Below are positions 50,119-60,397 of a stretch of DNA of 64,000 nt, in pieces; the first letter of the stretch is position 1, and each line of letters starts with the position of its first letter. This stretch comes from Streptomyces sp. NBC_01353 (lineage in GTDB: Bacteria; Actinomycetota; Actinomycetes; Streptomycetales; Streptomycetaceae), in contig NZ_CP108352.1 of assembly GCF_036237275.1 (NCBI RefSeq), forward strand, positions 3,534,001 through 3,598,000. The letters are read 5' to 3'. The notes under the pieces were generated by a model, which saw only the letters and a list, made by a program, of their open reading frames with translations, made no database searches and was not told the DNA's origin. Position numbers and translations under genes: made by a program.

Positions 50119-50172
50119 CGCGTACGAAGAGGGGCCCCGCACCACCCGGTGCGGGGCCCCTCTTCGTACGCG
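50119..50172. terminator. Bidirectional terminator between the membrane protein gene and guaB3
   Basis: Perfect inverted repeat with 25-bp arms (50119-50143 and 50148-50172) and a 4-nt loop; the longest such element in the window. It lies between two convergent genes. Confidence 0.95.
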
Positions 50173-50183
50173 ACGGAAGGACG

Positions 50184-51308
50184 TCAGCGCTTGTGCTGCG
50201 CGTCCGCGACCGTGACCTCGACGCGCTGGAACTCCTTGAGCTCGCTGTAGCCCGTCGTCGCCATCGCGCGGCGCAGGGCGCCGAAGAAGTTCATCGAGCC
50301 GTCCGGGGTGTGCGACGGACCGGCGAGGATCTCCTCGGTCGTGCCGACGATGCCCAGGTCGACCAGCTTGCCGCGCGGCACGTCCTCGTGGACGGCCTCC
50401 ATGCCCCAGTGGTGGCCCTTGCCCGGCGCGTCCGTGGCGCGGGCCAGCGGGGAGCCGATCATGACCGAGTCGGCACCGCAGGCGATCGCCTTGGGCAGGT
50501 CGCCGGACCAGCCCACGCCGCCGTCGGCGATGACGTGGACGTACCGGCCGCCGGACTCGTCCATGTAGTCGCGGCGAGCCGCGGCCACGTCGGCGACCGC
50601 GGTCGCCATCGGGACCTGGATGCCGAGCACGTTGCGCGTGGTGTGCGCCGCGCCGCCGCCGAAGCCGACCAGGACACCGGCCGCGCCGGTGCGCATCAGG
50701 TGCAGGGCCGCGGTGTACGTGGCGCAGCCGCCGACGATGACCGGGACGTCGAGCTCGTAGATGAACTGCTTGAGGTTCAGCGGCTCGGCCGCGCCCGAGA
50801 CGTGCTCGGCGGAGACCGTGGTGCCACGGATGACGAAGATGTCCACGCCTGCGTCGACGACGGCCTTCGAGAACTGCGCGGTGCGCTGGGGGGAGAGAGC
50901 GGCGGCGGTGACCACGCCCGAGTCGCGCACCTCCTTGATACGCTGCCCGATCAGCTCTTCCTTGATCGGGGCGGCGTAGATCTCCTGCAGACGGCGCGTC
51001 GCGGTCGCCTCGTCCATCTCCGCGATCTCGTCGAGCAGCGGCTGCGGGTCCTCGTACCGGGTCCACAGACCCTCGAGGTTCAGCACGCCCAGGCCGCCCA
51101 GCTCACCGATGCGGATCGCGGTCTGCGGCGATACGACCGAGTCCATGGGGGCGGCCAGGAAGGGGAGCTCGAAGCGGTAGGCGTCGATCTGCCAGGCGAT
51201 CGAGACCTCCTTCGGGTCCCGGGTGCGCCGGCTCGGTACGACGGCGATGTCGTCGAACGCGTACGCCCTGCGGCCGCGCTTGCCGCGCCCGATCTCGATC
51301 TCAGTCAC
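50184..51308 (-). CDS. guaB3: GuaB3 family IMP dehydrogenase-related protein
   Basis: The 374-residue TIM-barrel protein lacks the CBS module of IMPDH. It keeps FDDIAVVPSRRTRDPKEVSI, the phosphate-binding GGCATYTAALHLMRTGAAG and VIADGGVGWSGDLPKA, and GADSVMIGSPLARA. The IMPDH catalytic loop SICTTR is not found; VIRGTTVSAEHVSG lies where other barrel strands are. GuaB3 proteins are a distinct branch; one cyanobacterial member was reported to act as a GMP reductase, but the actinobacterial role is not settled. GTG 51308 has GGAAAGG 8 nt upstream. It lies just downstream of guaB across a strong terminator. Confidence 0.9.
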   Translation of the reverse strand: MTEIEIGRGKRGRRAYAFDDIAVVPSRRTRDPKEVSIAWQIDAYRFELPFLAAPMDSVVSPQTAIRIGELGGLGVLNLEGLWTRYEDPQPLLDEIAEMDEATATRRLQEIYAAPIKEELIGQRIKEVRDSGVVTAAALSPQRTAQFSKAVVDAGVDIFVIRGTTVSAEHVSGAAEPLNLKQFIYELDVPVIVGGCATYTAALHLMRTGAAGVLVGFGGGAAHTTRNVLGIQVPMATAVADVAAARRDYMDESGGRYVHVIADGGVGWSGDLPKAIACGADSVMIGSPLARATDAPGKGHHWGMEAVHEDVPRGKLVDLGIVGTTEEILAGPSHTPDGSMNFFGALRRAMATTGYSELKEFQRVEVTVADAQHKR

Positions 51309-51360
51309 GATGTGTGGCCTTTCCCTCTACGTCTGCGCCTACCAGTATCCCCGACACAAG

Positions 51361-51403
51361 CGCGTGGGGCGGTTCCGGCCACATGCCGGAACCGCCCCAC
51401 GCG
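51361..51403 (-). terminator. Terminator between guaB and guaB3
   Basis: Perfect inverted repeat with 19-bp arms and a 5-nt loop (CACAT region), 11 bp after the guaB stop and 53 bp before the guaB3 start. The two genes on the same strand should be separate transcripts or partly coupled by read-through. Confidence 0.88.
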
Positions 51404-51413
51404 TCGCGCTCTG

Positions 51414-52958
<1,545 letters not shown>

Positions 52959-53056
52959 CTAACGGGCCTCGACGGTGTCTCATTCCACGATCAAGATCAG
53001 AGAGCAGCTTTGGACGTTCGTACGTATACGTGAGGGCCACCGGCCCCCGCCGACCC

Positions 53057-53722
53057 TTACTGCTCGGCCAGTGCGCGCAGTCGGCTGAGCGCGCGGTGCT
53101 GCGCCACCCGAACAGCCCCCGGAGACATCCCGAGCATCTGCCCGGTCTCCTCGGCGGTGAGTCCGACCGCCACCCTCAGCACCAGCAGCTCCCGCTGGTT
53201 CTCCGGCAGATTGGCGAGCAGCTTCTTGGCCCATTCGGCATCGTCGCTGAGCAGCGCACGTTCCTCCGGGCCGAGGGAGTCGTCGGGCCGCTCCGGCATC
53301 TCGTCGGAGGGCACGGCCGTCGAGCCCGGGTGCCGCATGGCGGCCCGCTGCAGATCGGCGACCTTGTGTCCGGCGATGGCGAAGACGAAGGCCTCGAACG
53401 GCCTGCCCGTGTCCTTGTAGCGCGGCAGCGCCATCAGGACGGCGACACAGACCTCCTGTGCGAGGTCCTCGACAAAGTGGCGAGCATCACCGGGCAACCG
53501 GTTCAGCCGCGTCCGGCAATAGCGCAGGGCGAGCGGGTGCACACGCGCCAGAAGGTCGTGCGTGGCCTGCTCGTCGCCCTCGACGGCACGGTGAACGAGT
53601 GCACCGATCACCGTGGGCTCGTCGTCGCGCATCGCTCCATGGTGCCTTGACGCCTGAGAATTCGCGGCACCGCGTTCGTAGTTGTGCACCGAAGCGTTAT
53701 GAGTAGGTGCGCCGGAACTCAT
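53057..53722 (-). CDS. shbA: ECF-type sigma factor (ShbA; SigD-like)
   Basis: The 221-residue protein has sigma region 2 ([40 protein letters not shown]) and region 4 ([20 protein letters not shown] and [20 protein letters not shown]). ShbA of S. griseus drives transcription of hrdB, the principal sigma gene; M. tuberculosis SigD sits in the same neighbourhood. Identification rests on the guaB/bldM/whiD context and sequence type. ATG 53722 (MSSGAPTH) is chosen with GGGGAGGG 8 nt upstream; ATG 53632 (MRDDEPTV) would give 191 residues and also has GGAG. A 23-bp repeat array lies upstream. Confidence 0.9.
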   Translation of the reverse strand: MSSGAPTHNASVHNYERGAANSQASRHHGAMRDDEPTVIGALVHRAVEGDEQATHDLLARVHPLALRYCRTRLNRLPGDARHFVEDLAQEVCVAVLMALPRYKDTGRPFEAFVFAIAGHKVADLQRAAMRHPGSTAVPSDEMPERPDDSLGPEERALLSDDAEWAKKLLANLPENQRELLVLRVAVGLTAEETGQMLGMSPGAVRVAQHRALSRLRALAEQ

Positions 53723-54122
53723 CTCCTGCGCCCTCCCCTCACGCTTGATCGACTCGTCCCCGAGGAACTCCACACCCTCAAGGATGCGGCATCCGGCGCG
53801 TAAGTGACACAAGCTGCTCCGCAGCGGGGAGACAAGCCGCTCCACCACGGGAACAGAAGCCGCTCCACCACGGGGCCAGAAGCCACTCAACCGCGGGAAC
53901 AGAAGCCACTCCACCGCAGGGACACCAACTGCTCCACACCGGGGACGCAAGCCGCCCCGCGGCGGCGACGCAGGCTGCCCCACAGCGGGACCCGTGCCGG
54001 GATACGAGCACTCCCGCCGGGCCCACAAGCTTGCTCCGCAGCGCCAGTACGAGCGCTCCCGCCGCGGGGCCGTGACTCCGCTGCCGCAGCGGGGACACGA
54101 GGCCGCCGCGGCAGGGCTTCGG
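53723..54122. other. Repeat-filled spacer between shbA and bldM
   Basis: These 400 bp contain the shbA promoter region and the tandem 23-bp array described separately. Degenerate copies continue to the bldM stop. No gene is supported here. Confidence 0.55.
53811..53994. repeat. Eight tandem copies of a 23-bp unit between shbA and bldM
   Basis: Units begin at 53811, 53834, 53857, 53880, 53903, 53926, 53949 and 53972, exactly 23 bp apart. The consensus is close to AAGCCGCTCCACCGCGGG plus ACAGN-type ends, with a small CCGC/GCGG dyad in each unit. Further degenerate copies extend to about 54120. The period is not a multiple of 3 and no frame stays open across it in a gene-like way. Confidence 0.9.
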
Positions 54123-54734
54123 CTAGCGGACCAGACCCCAGCGGAAACCGAGGGCGACGGCGTGCGCCCGGTCCGATGCGCCCAGCTTCTTGAACAGGCG
54201 TCGGGCGTGGGTCTTGACCGTGTCCTCGGAGAGGAAGAGCTCGCGCCCGATCTCCGCGTTCGACCGGCCGTGGCTCATGCCCTCCAGCACCTGGATCTCA
54301 CGCGCGGTGAGCGTCGGCGCCGCACCCATCTCGGCCGACCGCAGCCGGCGCGGGGCGAGCCGCCAGGTCGGGTCGGCGAGGGCCTGGGTGACCGTGGCCC
54401 GCAGCTCGGCGCGCGAGGCGTCCTTGTGCAGATAGCCACGGGCGCCCGCGGCGACCGCGAGCGCGACACCGTCCAGGTCCTCCGCGACCGTGAGCATGAT
54501 GATGCGGGCGCCGGGGTCCGCGGACAGCAGCCGGCGGACGGTCTCCACGCCACCCAGACCGGGCATGCGTACGTCCATCAGAATCAGGTCCGAGCGGTCC
54601 GCGCCCCAGCGGCGGAGGACTTCCTCGCCGTTGGCCGCGGTGGTCACGCGCTCCACGCCGGGCACGGTCGCGACCGCGCGGCGAAGCGCCTCTCGGGCAA
54701 GCGGGGAGTCGTCGCAGACGAGGACGGATGTCAT
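54123..54734 (-). CDS. bldM: Response regulator BldM (development)
   Basis: BldM is an atypical NarL-type regulator needed for aerial hyphae and, as a heterodimer with WhiI, for spore maturation. It has 203 residues. The receiver starts [20 protein letters not shown], with the phospho-site position D54 in [13 protein letters not shown]; the HTH is [20 protein letters not shown] and [15 protein letters not shown]. There is no cognate kinase, as known for BldM. GGAGGG lies 7 nt before ATG 54734. It is divergent from whiD. A sigma-BldN-type promoter is found upstream. Confidence 0.95.
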   Translation of the reverse strand: MTSVLVCDDSPLAREALRRAVATVPGVERVTTAANGEEVLRRWGADRSDLILMDVRMPGLGGVETVRRLLSADPGARIIMLTVAEDLDGVALAVAAGARGYLHKDASRAELRATVTQALADPTWRLAPRRLRSAEMGAAPTLTAREIQVLEGMSHGRSNAEIGRELFLSEDTVKTHARRLFKKLGASDRAHAVALGFRWGLVR

Positions 54735-54858
54735 GGCCGCCCTCCGCAGCTGATGCGCGTCACCTTAAGCCTCCAGGGCTGGTACGTATCGTCACCTGTG
54801 CGGTTGACGCTCTCGGACACCTGCCCGAGCGCTTGTTCCTTCAACCGCCTCCGCACAC

Positions 54859-54886
54859 TCAACGACGGTCACTCGAAAGAGTTACG
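54859..54886 (-). promoter_or_regulatory. Sigma-BldN-type promoter of bldM
   Basis: On the minus strand CGTAAC, 16 nt, CGTTGA, the consensus reported for sigma-BldN promoters. It places the transcript start about 118 nt before the bldM ATG. bldM is an established sigma-BldN target in S. coelicolor. Confidence 0.85.
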
Positions 54887-55032
54887 GGTCGGACGGCCGC
54901 CTTCGGCACTCTACGTGAGGGAGCGTGCGCGGAGGAGAGCCACGCAGGTCATCCGCCCATCGCCCGGAAGCCATGCCCCATTTAGCGGGTTTTCTTCCCT
55001 TTTTGTGGTGTCTGTGGCTAGATTCGCAATGA

Positions 55033-55059
55033 GTCATATTTACATCTACTTAGACAGTA
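55033..55059. promoter_or_regulatory. AT-rich motif shared with the 48.2-kb upstream region
   Basis: GTCATATTTAC-N2-CTA-N4-GACA about 125-150 bp before the whiD ATG. It matches the copy at 48189 with identical spacing. Confidence 0.5.
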
Positions 55060-55182
55060 GTTGTACGGTCGGGTCGTGCCCGCGAGAGCGGGTACGCGAG
55101 ACCCATGGGGGGCGAAGGGCCCCCGATCAGCCATCCACCCGCCCACCTATCCGTTCGACACGGTTTCAAGGGGACAAGCGCA

Positions 55183-55512
55183 ATGGCAGATTTCTCCCGC
55201 CTTCCTGGACCCAACGCCGATCTTTGGGACTGGCAACTGCTCGCGGCCTGCCGCGGAGTCGACAGTTCCCTGTTCTTCCACCCCGAGGGAGAGCGCGGCG
55301 CGGCACGGAGTGCGCGTGAGAACTCGGCGAAAGAGGTCTGCATGCGGTGCCCGGTACGCGCGGAGTGCGCGGCACACGCACTCGCCGTGCGGGAGCCCTA
55401 CGGCGTCTGGGGCGGCCTCACCGAGGACGAACGCGAAGAGCTCATGGGACGAGCCCGCAATCGCCTGATCACGGCATCGGCATCGAGTTCGGCAGGCGTG
55501 GGGCGCGCCTGA
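55183..55512 (+). CDS. whiD: WhiB-family Fe-S regulator WhiD
   Basis: WhiD is needed for late sporulation septation and spore maturation and binds a [4Fe-4S] cluster. The 109-residue protein has four cysteines (C23, C53, C56, C62) in the pattern C-xn-CxxC-x5-C, the turn GVWGG (74-78) and a basic C-terminus. The sequence from MADFSRLPGPNADLWDWQLL onward is what I recall for S. coelicolor WhiD, and the divergent bldM neighbour agrees. Orthologous to WhiB3 of M. tuberculosis. It ends before a strong terminator. Confidence 0.95.
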   Translation: MADFSRLPGPNADLWDWQLLAACRGVDSSLFFHPEGERGAARSARENSAKEVCMRCPVRAECAAHALAVREPYGVWGGLTEDEREELMGRARNRLITASASSSAGVGRA

Positions 55513-55582
55513 AGGTCTGAAGGAACGTTTCTGCTCGTGCAGGGAACGGGGCCGGGTCCGCATCCCACCCGGCTCCACGGAG

Positions 55583-55617
55583 CCGCACCGCACGCGGCCC
55601 GGGGGCGTGCGGTGCGG
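55583..55617 (+). terminator. Terminator of whiD
   Basis: Perfect 13-bp arms CCGCACCGCACGC and GCGTGCGGTGCGG with a 9-nt loop, 70 bp after the whiD stop. Confidence 0.85.
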
Positions 55618-55661
55618 AGGGAGCGCGGTGCGCCCGCGGACTACGCGCGCGTGGCCACGCG

Positions 55662-55711
55662 AAAGTCGCTACGCACGCGTGACCGCAAAGTCGCTACGCA
55701 CGGGTGACCGC
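55662..55711. repeat. Tandem duplication of a 25-bp unit
   Basis: Two adjacent copies of AAAGTCGCTACGCACG plus SGTGACCGC (55662-55686 and 55687-55711) differ at one base. The array lies between the whiD terminator and the LysR gene stop. Confidence 0.9.
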
Positions 55712-55743
55712 GCCGAGGACCCGTGTGGCCGCACGGACGGCGC

Positions 55744-56637
55744 TCACGCGCGTGTGGCCGCGCGGGTCAGCTCGTCGAGCGTCGCCGCGACGGCCGGGAC
55801 CTGGGCCAGGTCCGGCAGCGTGAGGGCGACGATCTCTCGCTCCACGGACGGCTCCACCACCACGGTCCGCGCCCCCTTGGGGCGTACGGACTCGATGGCG
55901 AGCGCCGGCAGGACGGCGACGCCCAGCCCGGCTCCGACCAGTCCGACCACGGCCGGGTAGTCGTCGGTCGCGAAGTCGATGCGCGGGGTGAACCCCGCCT
56001 CCTCGCAGACGTCCACGAGCTGGCGGCGGCAGCGCGGGCAGCCGGCGATCCAGGACTCGTCGGCCAGTTCGGCGATGCCCACCGACTCGGCGTCGGCGAG
56101 CCGGTGCGCCTCCGGCACGAGGCCCACCAGGCGGTCGGCGAGCAGGGGACGGACGACGAGGTCGTTCCACTCGTCGGGGCCCGCGCCGTAGCGGAAGGCC
56201 AGGGCCACGTCGCAGTCGCCCTCCCGCAGCATCTCCACCGAGCGCGGCGGCTCGGCCTCCACGAGCGAGACCCGGGTGCCCGGGTGCGCCGCGCGCAGGG
56301 CGGCGAGGGCGGTGGGAACGAGGGTGGAGCTTCCGCTGGGGAAGGAGACCAGGCGGACACGGCCGGCGCGCAGGCCCGCGATGGCGGCCACCTCCTCCTC
56401 GGCGGCCGTGAGGCCCGCGAGGATGCCCGAGGCGTGCCTGACCAGGGCCTCGCCCGCCTGGGTGAGCCGCATCTCGCGGCCGGTCCGGATCAGCAGGGGC
56501 GTTCCGGCGGAGGATTCGAGCGCCTTCATCTGCTGGCTCACCGCGGGCTGGGTGCAGCCGAGTTCGCGCGCGGCGGCGGAGAAGGAGCCGGTCGCGGCGA
56601 CGGCGCGCAGGACGCGGAGATGGCGGGCCTCGATCAT
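55744..56637 (-). CDS. LysR-family transcriptional regulator
   Basis: The 297-residue protein has an N-terminal winged HTH (LRVLRAVAATGSFSAAAREL, GCTQPAVSQQMKALESSAG) and an effector-binding domain (VRLVSFPSGSSTLVPTALAA; GLGVAVLPALAIESV). The short CPRCRRQL segment in the effector domain is cysteine-containing. It is divergent from the MOSC-protein gene with only about 80 bp between, the usual position for a LysR regulator and its target. ATG 56637 is chosen at the start of the HTH; ATG 56649 is an alternative. Confidence 0.9.
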   Translation of the reverse strand: MIEARHLRVLRAVAATGSFSAAARELGCTQPAVSQQMKALESSAGTPLLIRTGREMRLTQAGEALVRHASGILAGLTAAEEEVAAIAGLRAGRVRLVSFPSGSSTLVPTALAALRAAHPGTRVSLVEAEPPRSVEMLREGDCDVALAFRYGAGPDEWNDLVVRPLLADRLVGLVPEAHRLADAESVGIAELADESWIAGCPRCRRQLVDVCEEAGFTPRIDFATDDYPAVVGLVGAGLGVAVLPALAIESVRPKGARTVVVEPSVEREIVALTLPDLAQVPAVAATLDELTRAATRA

Positions 56638-56718
56638 GGGTCGAGCATAAGCGAGTCTTGGGCCTTGCGGCGAATACTCATTCCTGACTTTGAGAAGGGG
56701 TGGCCTAGGGTGCCCGAC

Positions 56719-57396
56719 ATGAAGCTGATCAGCGTGAATGCCGGACGGGCCGAGGCCGTGCCGTACACCGACTCCCCCTCGGGCATGTCGGGCATCGACA
56801 AGCGTCCGGTCGAGGGGCGGGTACGGGTCGAGGCGCCGAGCGCGCGCGGGGTCGGGGCGAGCGGGCTCGCCGGGGACACGGTGTGCGATCTGCGCTTCCA
56901 CGGCGGCGACGACCGGGCCGTGACCGCCTTCGCGCGGGAGGACATGGACGTCTGGGAGCGCGAGCTGGGCCGGCCGCTGGCCAACGGCTCGTTCGGCGAG
57001 AACCTCACCACGCTCGGGCTGGATGTGAACGGCGCCCTGATCGGCGAGCGTTGGCGGGTCGGTTCGGACGTGGTGCTCGAAGTGACGGGTGGCCGCATCC
57101 CCTGCCGTACGTTCGAGGGCTTCGTCCGGGAGAAGGGGTGGGTCCGCCGCTTCACGCGGTCGACCGCCGGCCCGGGCGCACTGCTGCGGGTGATCGAGCC
57201 GGGCGAGATCGCCGCCGGCGACGCCGTGGCGGTCGTGCACCGGCCCGCGCACCCGGTCACGGTCGCGCTCCTGCACCGGGCCGCGACCACCGAACGCGCG
57301 CTGCTGCCGAGCACGCTGGTCGCGGCCGAGTGGATGGAGTCGGGCCTGCTCCGGGTCGCGCGCACGTATACGGAGAAGTACGGCACAGGCGCGTAA
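56719..57396 (+). CDS. MOSC domain (YiiM-like) protein
   Basis: The 225-residue protein has a MOSC domain of the YiiM type: GLAGDTVCDLRFHGGDDRAV, GSFGENLTTLGLDVNGALIG and the conserved Cys in TGGRIPCRTFEGF. MOSC proteins bind or transfer sulfur next to molybdenum cofactors; YiiM reduces N-hydroxylated bases. A C-terminal 3-alpha-helical extension (PVTVALLHRAATTERALLPS) is also typical. The start is uncertain: ATG 56719 (MKLISVNAGR) or GTG 56710. The LysR regulator next door probably controls it. Confidence 0.88.
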   Translation: MKLISVNAGRAEAVPYTDSPSGMSGIDKRPVEGRVRVEAPSARGVGASGLAGDTVCDLRFHGGDDRAVTAFAREDMDVWERELGRPLANGSFGENLTTLGLDVNGALIGERWRVGSDVVLEVTGGRIPCRTFEGFVREKGWVRRFTRSTAGPGALLRVIEPGEIAAGDAVAVVHRPAHPVTVALLHRAATTERALLPSTLVAAEWMESGLLRVARTYTEKYGTGA

Positions 57397-57517
57397 GTCG
57401 CCTCCCGGGCCGGGCATCGGGGCCCGCGGAGGGCGAATCCAGGGCGCTTCGGGACAGGCCCGGGGGCGGGAAAGGCCCGTACGCCGCACGCTCACGCGGG
57501 GCACTAACGTGCCGCGT

Positions 57518-58291
57518 ATGACGACTGCATTGATTACGGGCGCGACGGCGGGCATCGGCGCCGCCTTCGCGCGGAGACTGGCGGCGGACGGTCACGATGT
57601 GGTGCTCGTGGCCCGCGATGTGAAGAAACTGCGCGAGCAGGCGACCGAACTGCACGACCGCCACGGCATCGAAGCCGAGGTACTGGCCGCCGATCTGTCC
57701 GACGAGAAGGGGATCGCGGCCGTGGAGGCCCGGCTCTCCGATGCGCGACAGCCCGTGGACCTGCTGGTGAACAACGCCGGTTTCGGCAACAAGGGCCGGT
57801 TCCTGGAAGTCTCCATGGCCGACGAGTTGAAGATGCTGACGGTGCACTGCGAGGCGGTGCTGCGGTTGACGTCGGCGGCGGCGGAGTCCATGCGGACGCG
57901 CGGTCGGGGCGGGGTGGTGAACGTGGCCTCGATGGCCGCCTTCGTCCCGCGTGGCACGTACGGGGCGTCCAAGGCGTGGGTCGTGCAGTTCACCCAGGGT
58001 GCGGCGCGGGACCTGGGGGGTAGCGGGGTGCGGCTGATGGCGCTCTGCCCGGGGTTCGTCCGGACGGAGTTCCACGAGCGGGCCGGGATGGGGACGGACA
58101 ACATCCCGGGCTGGATGTGGCTCGACGCGGACAAGTTGGTGGCGACGGCGTTGAGCGATCTGGCGCGGGGCAAGACGCTGTCCATCCCGGACCCCCGCTA
58201 CAAGGCGCTGATGGGTGTGGTGAAGCTGGCGCCTCGCGGCCTGCTCGGAGGGGTCTCCTCCAAGGCAGGCCGCAAGTACGGACCGAAGTGA
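57518..58291 (+). CDS. Short-chain dehydrogenase/reductase
   Basis: The 257-residue classical SDR has a cofactor motif TALITGATAGIGAAFARRLA (TGxxxGIG), VNNAG, the active Ser in VVNVASMAAFVPRG and YxxxK in GTYGASKAWVVQF. Arg at the end of the second strand (VLVARD) suggests NADP+. The substrate is unknown. ATG 57518 follows no clear ribosome site; GTG 57509 is an alternative. It is 121 bp downstream of the MOSC gene on the same strand. Confidence 0.9.
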   Translation: MTTALITGATAGIGAAFARRLAADGHDVVLVARDVKKLREQATELHDRHGIEAEVLAADLSDEKGIAAVEARLSDARQPVDLLVNNAGFGNKGRFLEVSMADELKMLTVHCEAVLRLTSAAAESMRTRGRGGVVNVASMAAFVPRGTYGASKAWVVQFTQGAARDLGGSGVRLMALCPGFVRTEFHERAGMGTDNIPGWMWLDADKLVATALSDLARGKTLSIPDPRYKALMGVVKLAPRGLLGGVSSKAGRKYGPK

Positions 58292-58336
58292 CCTTCCGCC
58301 CCCGTGTGGGCAATCGTCCCGCTGGGGCGGTGGGGG

Positions 58337-58359
58337 TCCCCCGGACGAAGTCTGGGGGA
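58337..58359. repeat. Hairpin of a dispersed Streptomyces repeat type
   Basis: TCCCCCGGAC-N3-GTCTGGGGGA-type stem downstream of the SDR gene. The surrounding GGGGGTCCCCCGGACGAAG string resembles short palindromes scattered in Streptomyces genomes, as I recall. It may also end SDR transcription. Confidence 0.45.
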
Positions 58360-58438
58360 GGGTGGGCACACGGGACGGCGCCGCATGCGGGCGCCTTCCG
58401 CACATGAGCCTGACCCGTGCCCCGGGGCCGTTGCGCGT

Positions 58439-60325
58439 TCAGGTACCTCGGAGGTGGACGTAGGGGGACGGGGCGGACGCCCGCCTAGGGCGCCGTTCCG
58501 TTGTGCCCACAACGGGGTGGGCTGCGAGGTCGAGGTGGGTCGTGGGGCCGTTTTGCCAGGTTACTTGGATGGTGCGGCCGGTGACCTGGACGGCTGCGAG
58601 GGTGGACGCGGGCGCCGGGGCGGGCTCTGCGGTGAGCGAGGCGAGGGTGACGAAGAGGCTCTCGGGGCCGCTGGTGGAGCCGTGCAGGGCAGCGGTACGG
58701 GTGTCCGGGCCGCCCTGGAGCGTGGCGCCGGTGGAGAGTTCGACCGGCTCGGTGGCCGGTGGAAAGCCGTGGACCGGGTGGAGTTGGGCCGTGGGGCCCT
58801 CGGGGGTGGTGGCCCAGCCGGTCTGGCGTACGGGAGTTCCGTCGGGCGCGCCGAGGACGAGGTGGGCGCGGACCTCGGCGCGGCCGTGGGCCAGGGTCGC
58901 GGAGAGGATCCGGATGCCGGGGAGCGGGGTGTGCAGGGAGGCGGCCCAGCCTGGGCCGGTTCCCAGGAGGGTCGCGGGGCCGCGCCGCGTGACCCTCCCG
59001 TCGAGAACCAGGGCGAAGTGGTTGTCGGGCTGGTCGGGCGGGGTGGTGGGGCCGGTGCGGGTGGAGTAGGCGTAGCGGGCGTAGCCGGAGTCGTCGGCGC
59101 CGGACGGGTCGCTGCTCACGTGGTTGCTGCCGTGGTTGTGGAGGCGGACGAGTCCATCGGCGGCGGTGGACTGTATGAGCAGCCCGGCGGGGGCGACGGG
59201 GCGCACGGTGTCGGCGCGTTCGGCGGGGAGGGGTTCTTCGGGGTCGGTCCAGGCCGGGTGGTCGGCGGGGAGGAGCAGGCCGAGGAAACCCTTGGCGGCC
59301 CAGTACGGGGAGGCGGGGCCGGAGTAGCTCTGGACGACGGGTTCGTACGGGCCGTGCCAGCCGAGGGTGAGCAGGTCGCGCTCGTCGGTGGCGCCCCGGT
59401 CGAGGAAGTACCGGAGTGTGCCGGAGGCGAGGCGGCGGGTGGCGCCGGGCGTGAGCGGGGTGTGTCCGGTGAGGGCCCCGAGCCAGGGGGCGGCGGCCGC
59501 GGCGAAGCGGTAGGTGAGGGAGCGGCCGTACGGGAGGGGGGCGCCGTCGCTGTCGAAGAGGTGGGCGTAGTCGTCGAGGTGGCGCCGCAGCCGGGGGCCG
59601 TAGCGGTCGAGGAGGTCCTGGTCGCCGGCGAGGTGGGCGTGCAGGACGGGGTAGAGGTGCAGGGCCCAGGCGTTGTAGTGGTCGAAGGCGCGGTTGTCGC
59701 CGTCGCTGTACCAGCCGTCGCCGAGGTACCACTTCTCGATGCGGTCGAGGGAGCGGTCGATGGTGGCGGCGGCGCGGTCGGTCTCGATGCCGGCGTCCTG
59801 GAGGAAACCGGCGACGGTGAGGCCGAAGAGCCACCAGTTGTTGTCGACCGGGGAGGGTTCGAGGGCGGGCAGCAGCCACTCGACGGTGCGCTGCCGGGTG
59901 CGGTCGTCGAGGCTGTCCCAGAGCCAGGGGCGGGTCAGTCGCAGTCCGAGGGCGACGGAGGCGGATTCGACGACGGCCTGGCGTACGTCGGTGAGGAGCG
60001 GCCAGGAGTCGGGGCCGTCGCCGCCCGGAGCCTCCGCGCCGGCGGCGAGGCCCTCGGCGTGAAAGGCGAGGTGGCCGTGCGGGTCCTCCCCCCGGGCGCC
60101 CGCGACGCGGAGTGCGGTGAGGAGGAACGTACGGGCGTGGCCTTCGAGGCCGTCGGAGCGGGCGCCGGACCAGCTGGGGCGGGGGCCCGGGAGGGCGAGG
60201 AGTCCGTGGCGGGGGGAGGCGTACGGTCGTACGGCGAGGAGGAGACGGTCGGCGGTGTCCTCCCAGTGGGCGCGGGTCCAGCCGGTGAACGGGCTGAGCT
60301 CACGGTTCTCGGGCGGCGTGGGCAT
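58439..60325 (-). CDS. DUF2264 family protein (probable polysaccharide-active alpha/alpha barrel)
   Basis: The 628-residue protein is mostly helical in its first half, with WTRAHWEDTADRLLLAVRPY, DNNWWLFGLTVAGFLQDAGI, WYLGDGWYSDGDNRAFDHYN and DLLTLGWHGPYEPVVQSYSG; the second half is beta-rich. This is the DUF2264 family, which resembles glycan-lyase or unsaturated-uronyl-hydrolase (alpha/alpha)6 proteins. No signal peptide is present, so it should act on imported oligosaccharides. ATG 60325 is chosen since AGGAG lies 5 nt upstream; ATG 60364 is a longer option. It is divergent from its likely regulator and next to the sugar importer. Confidence 0.8.
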   Translation of the reverse strand: MPTPPENRELSPFTGWTRAHWEDTADRLLLAVRPYASPRHGLLALPGPRPSWSGARSDGLEGHARTFLLTALRVAGARGEDPHGHLAFHAEGLAAGAEAPGGDGPDSWPLLTDVRQAVVESASVALGLRLTRPWLWDSLDDRTRQRTVEWLLPALEPSPVDNNWWLFGLTVAGFLQDAGIETDRAAATIDRSLDRIEKWYLGDGWYSDGDNRAFDHYNAWALHLYPVLHAHLAGDQDLLDRYGPRLRRHLDDYAHLFDSDGAPLPYGRSLTYRFAAAAAPWLGALTGHTPLTPGATRRLASGTLRYFLDRGATDERDLLTLGWHGPYEPVVQSYSGPASPYWAAKGFLGLLLPADHPAWTDPEEPLPAERADTVRPVAPAGLLIQSTAADGLVRLHNHGSNHVSSDPSGADDSGYARYAYSTRTGPTTPPDQPDNHFALVLDGRVTRRGPATLLGTGPGWAASLHTPLPGIRILSATLAHGRAEVRAHLVLGAPDGTPVRQTGWATTPEGPTAQLHPVHGFPPATEPVELSTGATLQGGPDTRTAALHGSTSGPESLFVTLASLTAEPAPAPASTLAAVQVTGRTIQVTWQNGPTTHLDLAAHPVVGTTERRPRRASAPSPYVHLRGT

Positions 60326-60397
60326 GATGCTCCTGAGGCGGACTTCGGCGTCGCCGGGAATCATGAACGCGCCCCGATCGAACGTCAACAGCTCCGA

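Larger units (their letters stand above)
54735..55182. other. bldM-whiD divergent regulatory region
   Basis: These 448 bp hold the promoters of both developmental genes. The bldM side has the sigma-BldN-type promoter (54859-54886). The whiD side has an AT-rich stretch (about 54985-55065) with the GTCATATTTAC motif, then a hairpin GCCCGC-GAGA-GCGGGT (about 55078-55093) in the likely leader. No other gene is seen. Confidence 0.6.
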
